Position numbers and translations under genes: made by a program. This document shows positions 1 to 7,941 of a stretch of 59,962 bases of DNA, piece after piece. The stretch spans positions 1 through 59,962 of the forward strand of contig NZ_JAHPPD010000003.1 in the NCBI RefSeq assembly GCF_019061365.1, read 5' to 3'. This DNA comes from Lentilactobacillus dabitei (GTDB lineage Bacteria > Bacillota > Bacilli > Lactobacillales > Lactobacillaceae). The notes under the pieces were generated by a model. The model ran no database searches. It saw nothing but the letters and a program-made list of their open reading frames with translations, and was not told where the DNA came from. Numbering within the stretch: the first letter of the stretch is position 1; each line of letters opens with the position of its first letter.

Positions 1-63
1 CGTCCCCGTAAATGTCTCGGATGGAAAACGCCTTATGAAATATTCTTTAATGTCGTGTTGCAC

Positions 64-682
64 TTAATTTGACAATTCAAGCCGGTAAAAAATCCAGCCA
101 AAAATTAAGCCTAATGGCAGAACGGTGAATCCATTATTTAACCACCCCATGAGCGACAAATGATCTGCAAAATAAATTGGAAAATGGATTCCTAAAAATA
201 AGATCGATTGGATGATGTTGGCCGTCATGAAGCTATATCAGTCCAGTAAACGATTCATAAAGAATCCTCTAAATACCAATTCTTCCGCCAGCCCAGCAAT
301 AATCGTTACCCCAATGAAGCCGTGATGCTCGCGGGTGAATAAATCCGGACTTATGTAAAGCATGTGATGTTCATATAAGGAAATGCCGAACAGATAGGCA
401 ATAAACACGATCAGCAATATCCAAAAAAGTCGGGGAAAGTTACCGTTATACAAATGCTTGCCACCTCAGCCACAGACGCTTCCTCTCAATGACCAGCCAC
501 CAAATAACCAAGCCGCCCCAAATAATGAGCTTAATCACGGTATTCACAATGAAATCCGCGTAACTGGCGGTAGAAGGCAATTTAACCAATTCACCGTAGC
601 CGTAGTCTTGAACAACTAACCAGATGATCCATAAAATGCCGTACTTAACATACAAATTCGAAAACCAATTTGCTCGTTTCAA
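64..682 (-). pseudogene. CPBP-family intramembrane metalloprotease, broken by a frameshift and an in-frame stop
   Basis: The strand encodes a multi-pass membrane protein with the CPBP (Abi/CAAX protease) motif 1, seen as AEELVFRGF, and after an in-frame TGA at 238-240 a motif-2-like FLGIH followed by more hydrophobic sequence ending at a TAA at 64-66. The N-terminal part (TTG start at 682, segment to 446) lies in a different frame from the part carrying EELVFR, so a frameshift is needed near 446-455. Read through both lesions the gene would be about 205 residues, normal for a small CPBP protein. Such proteins are linked to bacteriocin self-immunity and prenyl-protein processing. As the sequence stands it is not functional. 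Sequencing error is the main alternative. Confidence 0.7.
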
Positions 683-716
683 AATATTACTCTTTTCTTT
701 GATCTTTCAGGCGTCA

Positions 717-1190
717 TTAGAATGGGGAATTAAATTTTTCTAATCGATACAGCCCTTCATCATCAACTTTATCTTGACCATTCTTAAACTTATATCCCAT
801 CTTTTGATAAAATCCTAAGCCCGTGATCGAAGCTGGAATTTCGATCCGCTTAGCCCGTTTAAAATATACATCCTTTTCAAGTGTCTGAATCAGCTTTCGC
901 CCAATTCCCAATCCTTGGTAGGTTGGCAACACAAACATATTAAATAGACTACTTTCATCTTCTTTCCCCCAAAAGGGACCAATTGCACCACAACCTACGA
1001 TTTGATGATGAACTGAGACAACATACATGTGGGTGTACTGTGAATTTTCAATAAAGAAATTTGCATCCCTTTCTGCAATCACTTTAGTTAAATAGGCCTT
1101 TGAGTAGTCCTTTGAATTAGTCGTTAGTAATGTTTTAGCCACTAATTTCGAAACCGTTTGAGCATCTTGATTCTGAAAACGTCTGATCAT
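717..1190 (-). CDS. GNAT family N-acetyltransferase
   Basis: A 157-residue GNAT-fold protein. The acetyl-CoA pyrophosphate-binding segment is visible as LPTYQGLGIGRKLI (Q/RxxGxG/A motif A), preceded by the beta strand ESSLFNMFV and followed by the C-terminal GLGFYQKMGYKFKNG that is typical of the family. I chose the ATG at 1190 (MIRRFQNQD) rather than the longer upstream reading, because the family normally begins with this beta strand and the longer version would overlap the upstream HAD gene. The substrate cannot be told from the sequence. It lies 46 bp downstream of the HAD phosphatase gene on the same strand and may be co-transcribed. Confidence 0.85.
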   Translation of the reverse strand: MIRRFQNQDAQTVSKLVAKTLLTTNSKDYSKAYLTKVIAERDANFFIENSQYTHMYVVSVHHQIVGCGAIGPFWGKEDESSLFNMFVLPTYQGLGIGRKLIQTLEKDVYFKRAKRIEIPASITGLGFYQKMGYKFKNGQDKVDDEGLYRLEKFNSPF

Positions 1191-1236
1191 CACTTTTATC
1201 ACAACTTTCAATTTTATTTTGGGATAGTTTTGAAAC

Positions 1237-2007
1237 CTAGCAACTAGTTTTCGAAGCCATGGTTCCAATCCGCGCCACAGCCTCAATCACACTGGCAATA
1301 TTGCCAGCAAATTGGAAATTCGGCGCCTGCATCCCCACAGGTAACTCATCGCCAATCCACACACTTTTATCAGCGTGAGCCAGCAATTCAACATCGTTGG
1401 CATCATTACAAAAAGCAACATACTTTTCGGCTGGGAAAAGCTTCCGTAGGGTTGTGTATTTATTGATTCCCTGAGCGGTCAGATCTAAATTATGTTCGCT
1501 TGGATCATTAATAATGGCTAAATTCGTATGCTTCTTTAAAGTTGTTGCAATGGCATCTTGCTGTTCTTTAGTTAAATTGAGTAAGATGACCTTAATTGCC
1601 TGATTAATTGCCGTCAAGGCAACTTTGTGAGCCAAATGGTCTGGGTCTAGTTGCCGCAAAATAAAGCTGTTCTGACTCACCCGCGCAGAATAATCCCACT
1701 TACTATCTACAATATAATCAGTATTCCCGGAAGTAATGATTTGCCTAATGAGCCGATAATCTCCGTCGGCAATCGGTGCCACAACCTTAACTTCATTACT
1801 CAAAGAAATAATTACACCATTGCCACCAATTAATGGTGAGGTTGCTAAATCGCCCACCATTGGTAACAAATCTCTGATAGGTCTGGCCGAAGCAAATACA
1901 ATGTCTTGCGGGGTGCCTGGGAGTTTCTTCATTACCTGAATAATTCGTGGATCGATTGATCGGCCATCGAAACTAATCGTGCCATCCACGTCAAAAACAA
2001 ATTTCAT
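1237..2007 (-). CDS. Cof-type HAD superfamily sugar-phosphatase-like hydrolase
   Basis: A 256-residue Cof-type (IIB) HAD phosphatase. Motif I is FDVDGTI at the extreme N-terminus, with the nucleophile and acid/base aspartates, and the C-terminal motif IV region is present as CNDANDVELLAHADKSVWIGDE. The start is the ATG at 2007, because it is preceded by a strong GGAGGTGAT ribosome binding site; a longer reading to 2037 would include that site. Members dephosphorylate sugar phosphates or FMN; the substrate here is unknown. The SSxR-type motif II is seen as FASARP. Confidence 0.88.
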   Translation of the reverse strand: MKFVFDVDGTISFDGRSIDPRIIQVMKKLPGTPQDIVFASARPIRDLLPMVGDLATSPLIGGNGVIISLSNEVKVVAPIADGDYRLIRQIITSGNTDYIVDSKWDYSARVSQNSFILRQLDPDHLAHKVALTAINQAIKVILLNLTKEQQDAIATTLKKHTNLAIINDPSEHNLDLTAQGINKYTTLRKLFPAEKYVAFCNDANDVELLAHADKSVWIGDELPVGMQAPNFQFAGNIASVIEAVARIGTMASKTSC

Positions 2008-2138
2008 CTTAAATATCACCTCCGATTGACTACGCATTCACATTGGTAAATTACTATGACTGATTTTACAACGGTTCTCTTTTGGTGACTAACTTTTTTA
2101 ACAGGCTAACACCCACGATGATCATTATGAAACGTTTT

Positions 2139-2168
2139 TTGATTCATTTAATAATACTATTGTATTTT
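2139..2168 (+). promoter_or_regulatory. Candidate promoter of the padR operon
   Basis: A TTGATT at 2139-2144 and a TATTTT at 2163-2168 are separated by 18 bp. The start point would fall inside or just after the palindrome at 2171-2189, so a bound repressor would block initiation. The assignment rests only on spacing and similarity to the sigma-A consensus. Confidence 0.5.
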
Positions 2169-2170
2169 AG

Positions 2171-2189
2171 TACTATGCGTTGCATAGTA
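2171..2189. promoter_or_regulatory. Palindromic operator, likely PadR autoregulation site
   Basis: A perfect inverted repeat TACTATGC-GTT-GCATAGTA (8-bp arms) sits directly downstream of the candidate -10 and about 21 bp before the padR start codon. PadR-family repressors bind ATG...CAT dyads of this sort and commonly repress their own operons. Binding itself is inferred. Confidence 0.6.
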
Positions 2190-2210
2190 TTATCGAAAGG
2201 AGGGAAAGAG

Positions 2211-2534
2211 ATGAATCCACAATTAAAAAAAGGCTTTTTAGAACATTGTATCTTGGCCGTATTGAACAAAGGCGATTCCTACGGCTACCAAATTATCAAG
2301 GATGTGGAAGCCACCTTCCCTATTTCAGAGTCAACTCTATATCCCATTTTAAAGAGGCTAGAAAAGAACGAATATATTACCAGTCATAACGAAATCTATA
2401 ATAACCGGGTGCGGCGATACTATCATCTGACATCAGCCGGCATCACCCGCAGCAAAAATTTCTTGGCTAATCAGAACCAGATTGAGAGAATCTATCAATT
2501 CGTTAGAGAGGCGTTCGAAAATGAACAAGAATGA
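2211..2534 (+). CDS. PadR family transcriptional regulator
   Basis: A 107-residue winged-helix regulator of the small PadR class. It has the N-terminal recognition region LEHCILAVLNKGDSYGYQI, the characteristic ISESTLYPILKRLEKNEYI, and the wing NRVRRYYHLTSAG, followed by a helical dimerisation tail. The start is the ATG at 2211 behind AAAGGAGGG; the upstream in-frame extension crosses the operator and promoter. The gene overlaps the next one by 14 bp, so the two are translationally coupled. The arrangement PadR plus DUF1700-like membrane protein is common in Firmicutes, where it is often tied to envelope stress. The effector is unknown. Confidence 0.9.
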   Translation: MNPQLKKGFLEHCILAVLNKGDSYGYQIIKDVEATFPISESTLYPILKRLEKNEYITSHNEIYNNRVRRYYHLTSAGITRSKNFLANQNQIERIYQFVREAFENEQE

Positions 2535-3099
2535 ATTTTTAAAACAATTGCGCCATAATTTGAAAAGGTCGCACGTTGTCGATATTAATCGCTACCTACA
2601 GGATTACAATGAACTAATCGCCGATGAAACCGAAGAACGGTCCGTCAGTGAAGACGACGTGGCTAATGGGTTGGACGACCCAACAACAATCGTAAAAAAC
2701 ATTATGAATGAAGATCATCCCAAGACCCATTTTCCAACTATATGGCTGATCTTAATTATCATCGCGCTGGTAATTGGCTCGCCCTTATGGGTTTCACTGC
2801 TGCTCCTGGCTATCATCTTGATTCTCCTTGCTTATTTATTGGTTTGGTTCATCCGAGCAGGCCTAGTCTTAGGGTCAGGACTTGCTTTGGTAATCGGTGC
2901 TTATGGCTTGCCGGCCGGACTTATCGCACTGTTCAAAGTCAGCGTGGCAGTTGGCACAATTGAACTTGGCACTTCGCTATTCAGCTTCGGGTTAGCATTG
3001 TTAATCGGGGTTCTTGCTTGGTGGAGCATCAAATATTTCTCGATTGCCTCAGTTTCTTTTTCAAAATGGTTAATCAGCAAGTTCAAGGAGGCCTACTAA
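2521..3099 (+). CDS. DUF1700-type membrane protein, partner of PadR
   Basis: A 192-residue protein. Residues 1-65 are a soluble helical domain beginning MNKNEFLKQLRHNL and containing the DYNELIADETEE stretch typical of DUF1700/HAAS proteins, then come four or five hydrophobic segments (about 70-180). The start is the ATG at 2521, which overlaps the end of padR. It is probably an accessory membrane protein of the PadR system. The molecular function is not known. Confidence 0.8.
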   Translation: MNKNEFLKQLRHNLKRSHVVDINRYLQDYNELIADETEERSVSEDDVANGLDDPTTIVKNIMNEDHPKTHFPTIWLILIIIALVIGSPLWVSLLLLAIILILLAYLLVWFIRAGLVLGSGLALVIGAYGLPAGLIALFKVSVAVGTIELGTSLFSFGLALLIGVLAWWSIKYFSIASVSFSKWLISKFKEAY

Positions 3100-3100
3100 A

Positions 3101-3271
3101 ATGTTAGTGATTTGGTTGAAAGATAATTATTGGAAGATTGTCGGCTTGTTACTAGTGCTAGGAGCATTGTTATTTGTGATTGGCTTTGCCCTCGGTGGTT
3201 TCAGCTTCAATGTGTTCAACTATCCAGGCAACATTGAATATCGGCCGTGGTACTGGTTCTTGGGATTTTGA
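3101..3271 (+). CDS. Small membrane protein, third gene of the padR operon
   Basis: A 56-residue ORF that starts 2 bp after the stop of the DUF1700 gene, behind an AAGGAGG at 3085-3091. It has one strongly hydrophobic segment (WKIVGLLLVLGALLFVIGFALGG) and an aromatic tail ending WYWFLGF. The tight spacing and perfect ribosome binding site support translation. The position is often occupied by a larger DUF4097-type surface protein in related operons, so this could be a short or truncated equivalent. No function can be assigned. Confidence 0.6.
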   Translation: MLVIWLKDNYWKIVGLLLVLGALLFVIGFALGGFSFNVFNYPGNIEYRPWYWFLGF

Positions 3272-3296
3272 TTCAGTGACTAACAACAACGTAATT

Positions 3297-3336
3297 AAGG
3301 AACGTTCTATCCAAACTTTCTCGATAAACGTTCCTT
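3297..3336 (+). terminator. Rho-independent terminator of the padR operon
   Basis: The arms AAGGAACGTT (3297-3306) and AACGTTCCTT (3327-3336) pair perfectly around a 20-bp loop and are followed by ATTTTGTTC. It lies 26 bp after the third gene of the operon. Confidence 0.75.
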
Positions 3337-3390
3337 ATTTTGTTCCCTAACTTCGCGCATTAGATGCTGTAAAAGATATTTTCGATATAT

Positions 3391-3443
3391 AAAGGCAAGG
3401 CTTTTAAGATGCAATTCAACATCCTAATAGCCCTGCCTTTTTA
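3391..3443. terminator. Imperfect hairpin in a gene-poor stretch
   Basis: AAAGGCAAGGCT near 3391 pairs with AGCCCTGCCTTT near 3430-3441 with one mismatch and is followed by TTAATAA. The region 3272-3730 has no intact gene; besides this hairpin it holds the upstream terminator and a decayed ORF on the minus strand. Confidence 0.4.
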
Positions 3444-3464
3444 ATAAACATCTTTAAATCGTCA

Positions 3465-3710
3465 TTAAGCAACCGGTCTTCGTGCCCGGAAACAGTCAAT
3501 CACCAAATACCCCAGCAGCACCACCGGCCCCAGTAAACCATACACAACTACCAAGGCAAATGTGATCACCGCACCATATTGATCATCTTATTAACATTGT
3601 TGCGTTGAATTATATTCAATATACTCAGCAGCAATCTGTCTGTCAATATGAATCAAAATTGGATCACTCCAGATACCCAGATAAAAGCTGCAACAAATGG
3701 CCGGGATCAA
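3465..3710 (-). pseudogene. Possible remnant of a small two-helix membrane protein
   Basis: The minus frame from a TTG at 3710 reads through a hydrophobic segment (PAICCSFYLGIW), two consecutive in-frame stops TAA TAA at 3588-3593, then a second hydrophobic segment (ITFALVVVYGLLGPVVLLGY) and a basic end before TAA at 3465. Two good membrane segments in one frame flanking a stop pair suggest a decayed gene, but the reading could also be chance in AT-rich DNA. No ribosome binding site stands out. The sequence GGGATCAAAACGCC at its upstream end is shared with a terminator element near 52.9 kb. Confidence 0.3.
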
Positions 3711-3730
3711 AACGCCTATTCCAGTGTCAT

Positions 3731-5053
3731 TTAAACGTTAAAGTAAGCTTGCTTTTCCCAATCAGTTACACTCAACTGGAAGCGCGTCAATTCATCCTGC
3801 TTTACTTGGAGGTACTTAGGAATGACGCTCCCCATTGCTTCGGTCAATGCTTTATCTGCTTGCAGCTTTGCTAACGCTTTTGGTAGTGATGACGGTAGCT
3901 GAACGATCTGAGCAGCTGTCCGCTGTTCTGCGGACATGTCATAAATACTGTCTTCAACGTTCTTGGGTGGCGTCAACTTCTTCTTGATTCCATCCAGCCC
4001 GGCGGCTAAAATTGCGGCAATTGCCAAATAAGGGTTAGCAGCTGGATCGCCACTTCTTAATTCAAAACGAGTTTGCGGTCCTCGGCCATCTGGAACCCGG
4101 ACTAAGGCCGTCCGATTGGCAATTGCCCAAGCAACATAAGTTGGGGCCTCAAAGCCTGGTACTAGGCGTTTATAACTATTAATGGTTGGGTTGGTGATGG
4201 CGGTGAAGGCCTGGGCATGGGTTAAGATGCCGGCTAGATAGTGAGTTGCCAACTCTGATAATCCGTGGTTGCCTTTGGGATCATCAAATAAGTTCTGCGA
4301 GCCATCAAACAAAGAGGTGTTCAGGTGCATCCCTGATCCATTCACGCCAGCTTGTGGTTTTGGCATAAATGTTGCTCGCAACCCATATTTAACCGCAATG
4401 GCTTTCGTCGTTAATTTCAATAATTGAATTCGATCGGCCGTTTTAACCGCGTCAGCATACTTGAAATCAATTTCACATTGCCCTGGCGCTACCTCATGGT
4501 GATCAGCTTCGATCGAAAAGCCCATTGTCTTCAAAGTATTCACCGTTTCTCGGCGACAAGCCTCGCCCCGATCATCTGGATAGACGTCAAAGTATGAAGC
4601 CTGATCATTTAATTGCCCAGTTGGTTGACCAGCATCATCGGCTTTGAATAAGAAATATTCCATCTCGGCACCAACGTTGGCATGACCACAACCAATCTCA
4701 TTTAACGAATCATCCAGCTGTTTTAAAACAAAACGCGGATCGCCTGCAAATGGCGTGCCATCACTATTGTGAACGTCACAAATGAGTGAAGCGGTCTTCC
4801 CGCCAGTCGTGATCCAAGGATAAATGGTCCAGGTATCCAAGTCAGGATACAAGTACATATCAGAGCTTTGAATTGGTAAAAAGCCCGTGATTGATGAACC
4901 ATCAATCTTAATTTGATTATTTAGTGCGACATCCAACAAATCAATTGGGATCTCAACGTTTTTTAGTGCCCCGTTAAGATCGGAAAAAGTCATTCTCAAA
5001 TACGCAATTTCTTCGTCCTTAGCTAACTTACGAATATCATCAGCAGTTTTCAT
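3731..5053 (-). CDS. glnA: Glutamine synthetase, type I-alpha
   Basis: A 440-residue glutamine synthetase forming glutamine from glutamate, ammonia and ATP in the cytoplasm. Visible signatures are DGSSITGF, the metal-ligand strand GAEMEYFLF, HHEVAPGQCEI, NGSGMHLN, NRTALVRVP and RFELRSGDPAANPYLA. There is no adenylylation-type C-terminal extension, consistent with the Gram-positive feedback-inhibited form. The start is the ATG at 5053, placed 6 bp after GGAGG; a TTG immediately upstream is less likely. The usual glnR partner of lactobacilli is not next to it, but a GlnR-type box lies in its promoter. Confidence 0.96.
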   Translation of the reverse strand: MKTADDIRKLAKDEEIAYLRMTFSDLNGALKNVEIPIDLLDVALNNQIKIDGSSITGFLPIQSSDMYLYPDLDTWTIYPWITTGGKTASLICDVHNSDGTPFAGDPRFVLKQLDDSLNEIGCGHANVGAEMEYFLFKADDAGQPTGQLNDQASYFDVYPDDRGEACRRETVNTLKTMGFSIEADHHEVAPGQCEIDFKYADAVKTADRIQLLKLTTKAIAVKYGLRATFMPKPQAGVNGSGMHLNTSLFDGSQNLFDDPKGNHGLSELATHYLAGILTHAQAFTAITNPTINSYKRLVPGFEAPTYVAWAIANRTALVRVPDGRGPQTRFELRSGDPAANPYLAIAAILAAGLDGIKKKLTPPKNVEDSIYDMSAEQRTAAQIVQLPSSLPKALAKLQADKALTEAMGSVIPKYLQVKQDELTRFQLSVTDWEKQAYFNV

Positions 5054-5121
5054 CAAATGCCTCCATAATTGTCGTTTTTTAAGGCCATCCTAAGTTATTT
5101 ATTGGGTTTCCCTTAACCGAT

Positions 5122-5127
5122 ATTATA
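5122..5127 (-). promoter_or_regulatory. glnA promoter -10 element
   Basis: A perfect TATAAT on the minus strand lies about 70 bp before the glnA start. A convincing -35 hexamer is not seen 17 bp upstream; the GlnR-like box occupies the intervening DNA. Confidence 0.6.
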
Positions 5128-5129
5128 CA

Positions 5130-5146
5130 CGTTATATCTTCTAACA
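5130..5146 (-). promoter_or_regulatory. GlnR-type operator upstream of glnA
   Basis: On the minus strand the sequence TGTTAGAAGATATAACG matches the GlnR/TnrA consensus TGTTA-N7-TAACA at all but the last base. It lies immediately upstream of the -10 element, a position in which GlnR represses glnA under nitrogen excess in bacilli and lactobacilli. Control by an unlinked GlnR is inferred. Confidence 0.65.
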
Positions 5147-5290
5147 TCAGATTTTTTGAATTTTTTTGGTAAATTATTAGGAAGGAGGTATCCATTCTTG
5201 AAATAAATTCAGACCCGAATCAACTGATTTGGGCCCGAAAATGACATTTTAGTTATTTTGACTTAGCCCTTGAAGATTGCTCATCGTTTA

Positions 5291-5530
5291 CTATCGAGAA
5301 TTACCAACCCTCAAAATAAAATAGGCCATTATAAAAGCAATGAGTGAGCCAGCAAGAACACAGCTAATATAAATAACCGTCCCGGTCCTGCCAAAGTTAA
5401 ACATTAAAAAGATTGCCGCGATCAAGTCAAAAATTAGAATTCCAACGAGCATTAACGTCTGAATATAAAGCAGAACCGCATCTGCTTTTAATTTTTGAAT
5501 TTGTAAACTTGAATGATCAGACTTATTCAT
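5291..5530 (-). CDS. Small two-TM membrane protein of unknown function
   Basis: A 79-residue protein with a short hydrophilic N-terminus (MNKSDHSSLQIQKLK) and two long hydrophobic segments of about 20-25 residues each, ending in RVGNSR. I chose the ATG at 5530 because GGGGGA precedes it at good spacing; the longer reading to 5563 has no site. It follows another small membrane protein gene by 34 bp, so the pair probably forms an operon. I do not recognise a family. Confidence 0.6.
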   Translation of the reverse strand: MNKSDHSSLQIQKLKADAVLLYIQTLMLVGILIFDLIAAIFLMFNFGRTGTVIYISCVLAGSLIAFIMAYFILRVGNSR

Positions 5531-5564
5531 CTTAGCATCCCCCATTTCCAATTTTGCCAGCAAA

Positions 5565-5783
5565 TTAACGACGTTTTCGTGCCTTAGCTATCCACCAAAC
5601 AATCAATTCAATTACCACGGTCACGGCAGCGAAACCAACCCAAATCATTAAATTAATCAGTTTGATTTCAGGCTTCTGAACCGTCCCTGTAGCATCCGTT
5701 CCCCGCATCAAAATCCATACCGTAACCACAACGAAAATCAACGCTAAAAATAAATTGGTCATTCGCCAACCACTGTTTTTCAC
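5565..5783 (-). CDS. Small two-TM membrane protein of unknown function
   Basis: A 72-residue protein with two hydrophobic helices (NLFLALIFVVVTVWIL and LINLMIWVGFAAVTVVIELIVWWI) and a basic C-terminus KARKRR. The start is the GTG at 5783 behind GGAGGTGATCATC; the earlier GTG at 5792 is part of that ribosome binding site. It is the first gene of a two-gene unit. No function can be assigned. Confidence 0.6.
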   Translation of the reverse strand: MKNSGWRMTNLFLALIFVVVTVWILMRGTDATGTVQKPEIKLINLMIWVGFAAVTVVIELIVWWIAKARKRR

Positions 5784-5858
5784 GATGATCACCTCCGAAA
5801 CTAATGATTACCAAAGCTGAATCTAATTTCACTTACATCATACCCCCAGGGAAGAATT

Positions 5859-5888
5859 TTAACCGCTACTTTGTATTTTGGTTATAAT
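5859..5888 (+). promoter_or_regulatory. Promoter of the yagU-like gene
   Basis: TTAACC at 5859-5864 and a perfect TATAAT at 5883-5888 are 18 bp apart. The predicted start point near 5894 lies downstream of the ATG at 5887 and of the reading frame opening at 5878, which excludes those as start codons and supports the TTG at 5926. Confidence 0.6.
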
Positions 5889-5925
5889 GAAGGCATACAA
5901 TAACTATCAAAGGAGTGTGATTCTT

Positions 5926-6423
5926 TTGAACAAACATATTAATTGGCAGGCTGCCGTCATTGCTGGTGGCGTTGCCGGCATCGTTTCCGGCCTGGTTAAG
6001 CTCGGTTGGGAAAATGTTTTGCCACCACGAACTCCCGCTCGCGATAAAACCAACCCACCACAGCGATTGTTGGAACAATTCGGGGTTCCAAGTCGTCTGA
6101 CACACGCAACATATACTTATTCAGAGCAACAATTACCTTGGGTGAGCTATCTGATTCATTTTGGCTTTTCAACGTCCTTTGCCGTGTTCTACACGGTTGC
6201 CGGCCGTTACGTGCCATTTATTCGCCTTGGTCAGGGAACTTTATTTGGCCTCGGTGTCTGGGGTGCCTTTCATCTTGGGGTAATGCCCGCAATGGGAACT
6301 GTCCCTTCTCCGAAAGACCAACCGGTTGAAGAGCACGTTTCAGAAGCTCTGGGCCATATTGCCTGGATGTGGACTAACCACATTATTAGTGACAAATTGT
6401 ATCAACAACTCACCTCAAAATAA
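5926..6423 (+). CDS. YagU family (DUF1440) membrane protein
   Basis: A 165-residue membrane protein related to Escherichia coli YagU, which has been linked to acid resistance. Hydrophobic segments are seen at about residues 6-25 (AAVIAGGVAGIVSGLVKLGWE), 70-90 (FGFSTSFAVFYTVAGRYV) and 96-118, and the family-typical PPRTPARDKTNPP and the C-terminal HIAWMWTNHII are present. The start is a TTG at 5926 behind AAAGGAG. It is followed after 25 bp by the flavin reductase gene and is probably the first gene of a three-gene operon. Confidence 0.75.
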   Translation: MNKHINWQAAVIAGGVAGIVSGLVKLGWENVLPPRTPARDKTNPPQRLLEQFGVPSRLTHATYTYSEQQLPWVSYLIHFGFSTSFAVFYTVAGRYVPFIRLGQGTLFGLGVWGAFHLGVMPAMGTVPSPKDQPVEEHVSEALGHIAWMWTNHIISDKLYQQLTSK

Positions 6424-6448
6424 ATGGATAAATTGGAGGAATTAGTGA

Positions 6449-7033
6449 ATGGTTAAAATTGGTGTCGTTTTAGGATCGGTCAGAAGTAAGCTCGGTGAAG
6501 CCATTTTTAATTACTTACAGTCAAAATATACCGATACGCCTGATGTGCAGTACGATTGGATCAAATTGGATGACTTTCCATTGGAACCTTATCGTCATGA
6601 GGAGACTCCTTTATCAGAGGGCATTCAAGGTCTCAAAAGTAATGAACGCCGTTGGTTAAGTCAATTAAATGGCGAAGATGGCTATATTTTTCTGACACCG
6701 GAATATGATCACGCCATCCCGGGTTCTTTAAAGAACGCCTTGGATTATGTTGGCCCAGAAGTCAACCGCAAGCCGGTTCAAATTATTTCATATTCATATT
6801 ACAGTGATGGTGGCATGTTAGCAGCTGAATCTTTTGTAGAAATCCTGCAAATGCTCAAAATGATCGTCTTACCGACACCGGTATTATTGTGGAATGCTGA
6901 TGATAACTTTACGCAAACTGGCCAACTGTTACCCGATTCCGCTAACAGTGACCATTTCTCTGAACGATTGGACGAAGCCTTCCATGAAATTAGTTTTTAC
7001 ACGCGGGTGCTGAATGAGAATCCGTTTAAGTAA
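6449..7033 (+). CDS. NADPH-dependent FMN reductase family protein
   Basis: A 194-residue flavodoxin-fold reductase. The N-terminal GVVLGSVRSKLGEAI binds FMN phosphate, and the LTPEYDHAIPGSLKNALDYV segment is the family's second signature. These enzymes reduce flavins, quinones or azo compounds with NAD(P)H. The ATG at 6449 has TTGGAGGAATTAGTGA before it. The following gene starts 11 bp after its stop. Confidence 0.88.
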   Translation: MVKIGVVLGSVRSKLGEAIFNYLQSKYTDTPDVQYDWIKLDDFPLEPYRHEETPLSEGIQGLKSNERRWLSQLNGEDGYIFLTPEYDHAIPGSLKNALDYVGPEVNRKPVQIISYSYYSDGGMLAAESFVEILQMLKMIVLPTPVLLWNADDNFTQTGQLLPDSANSDHFSERLDEAFHEISFYTRVLNENPFK

Positions 7034-7044
7034 GGGGTTCACTG

Positions 7045-7908
7045 ATGCGACCTAACTTACCCAACAAAACAATATTTATCCCCACGCTGCCAATCAATGA
7101 ACATGAAGTTTTCCGCGCCATGCGAACTTATCCCGATAATGTTAAGGTCTATCATCCGCATGGGCGCATTGACGCTACTTCAGTCTTTTGGTTGAATAAG
7201 TTCCAGCCAAATGCGTTGAATTTTGCGGCATTTATTGATCCCAAAGCCGGTGAACCGCTGACACTAGCCAAACGGATTCTGGCCGACATCAACAAGCTCG
7301 CCTGGAAATTTGACGTTGATCGAATAATCACCAGTGATTACGCCCCTCAACACGCCTTTAATAAGTGGCTGCCAACTCAAGGCTTCAAACAAATTGAGAA
7401 AGTAACCGAGCCCCAATTGCGCCTTTCAGAAGTTCAGCTTAAGGCTCCAGGCACTGCCATAACCACGCGGCTCTTAACTTCGGCTGAGCTCGTTAATCAT
7501 CCAGCATTATGGAATGAGGTTGCCACGACTGCCTTAACACATTATCGAAGTGCCCATCAAAATAACCCAGTCAGCGATATTCCGCTGTCAACTTGGCAGG
7601 CTTTGTTGGCAGCCAAGTTGGTGATGCAGGCGCCAGCAGTCCTACTTGACGATCAAGGCAGCCTTGCTAGCTATTGTTTGATTTACCAGCCAACAGCCGA
7701 CCGAGTCACCCTCGATCATTTCGGTGAAACTCAGCCAGGCAATCTGCTTTCACTGACAGCCGCGCAAGTTTGTTGGCTAGAGTCACGATTTCAAACCATT
7801 ACCCTCAATTTGAGCGCCACTGACAAGTCGGGACTACAAATCTATCGGAACTTTCCTTTTAATAAAAGCGCAGTGTATGAAAGCTATCTCAAAATCACTC
7901 AATATTAA
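7045..7908 (+). CDS. GNAT-like acyltransferase family protein, hypothetical
   Basis: A 287-residue cytoplasmic protein whose layout (N-terminal half ending in NKWLPTQGFKQIEKV, C-terminal half ending in SGLQIYRNFPFNKSAVYESYLKI) resembles two GNAT-like halves, but no clear acetyl-CoA loop is seen. The ATG at 7045 is preceded by AAGGGG. It is the last gene of the yagU-like, flavin reductase unit and is followed by a long hairpin. The family assignment is tentative and the substrate is unknown. Confidence 0.55.
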   Translation: MRPNLPNKTIFIPTLPINEHEVFRAMRTYPDNVKVYHPHGRIDATSVFWLNKFQPNALNFAAFIDPKAGEPLTLAKRILADINKLAWKFDVDRIITSDYAPQHAFNKWLPTQGFKQIEKVTEPQLRLSEVQLKAPGTAITTRLLTSAELVNHPALWNEVATTALTHYRSAHQNNPVSDIPLSTWQALLAAKLVMQAPAVLLDDQGSLASYCLIYQPTADRVTLDHFGETQPGNLLSLTAAQVCWLESRFQTITLNLSATDKSGLQIYRNFPFNKSAVYESYLKITQY

Positions 7909-7941
7909 TAACTTATTTATTAAATGCTAGGACGAACAGTG

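Noticed and set aside
3605-3874. Plus-strand ORF over the end of glnA
   Set aside because: Most of it is antisense to glnA and it has no ribosome binding site.
5214-5233. Hairpin CCCGAATCA-AC-TGATTTGGG as a terminator
   Set aside because: The stem exists, but neither strand has a T-run after it, so it is not called.
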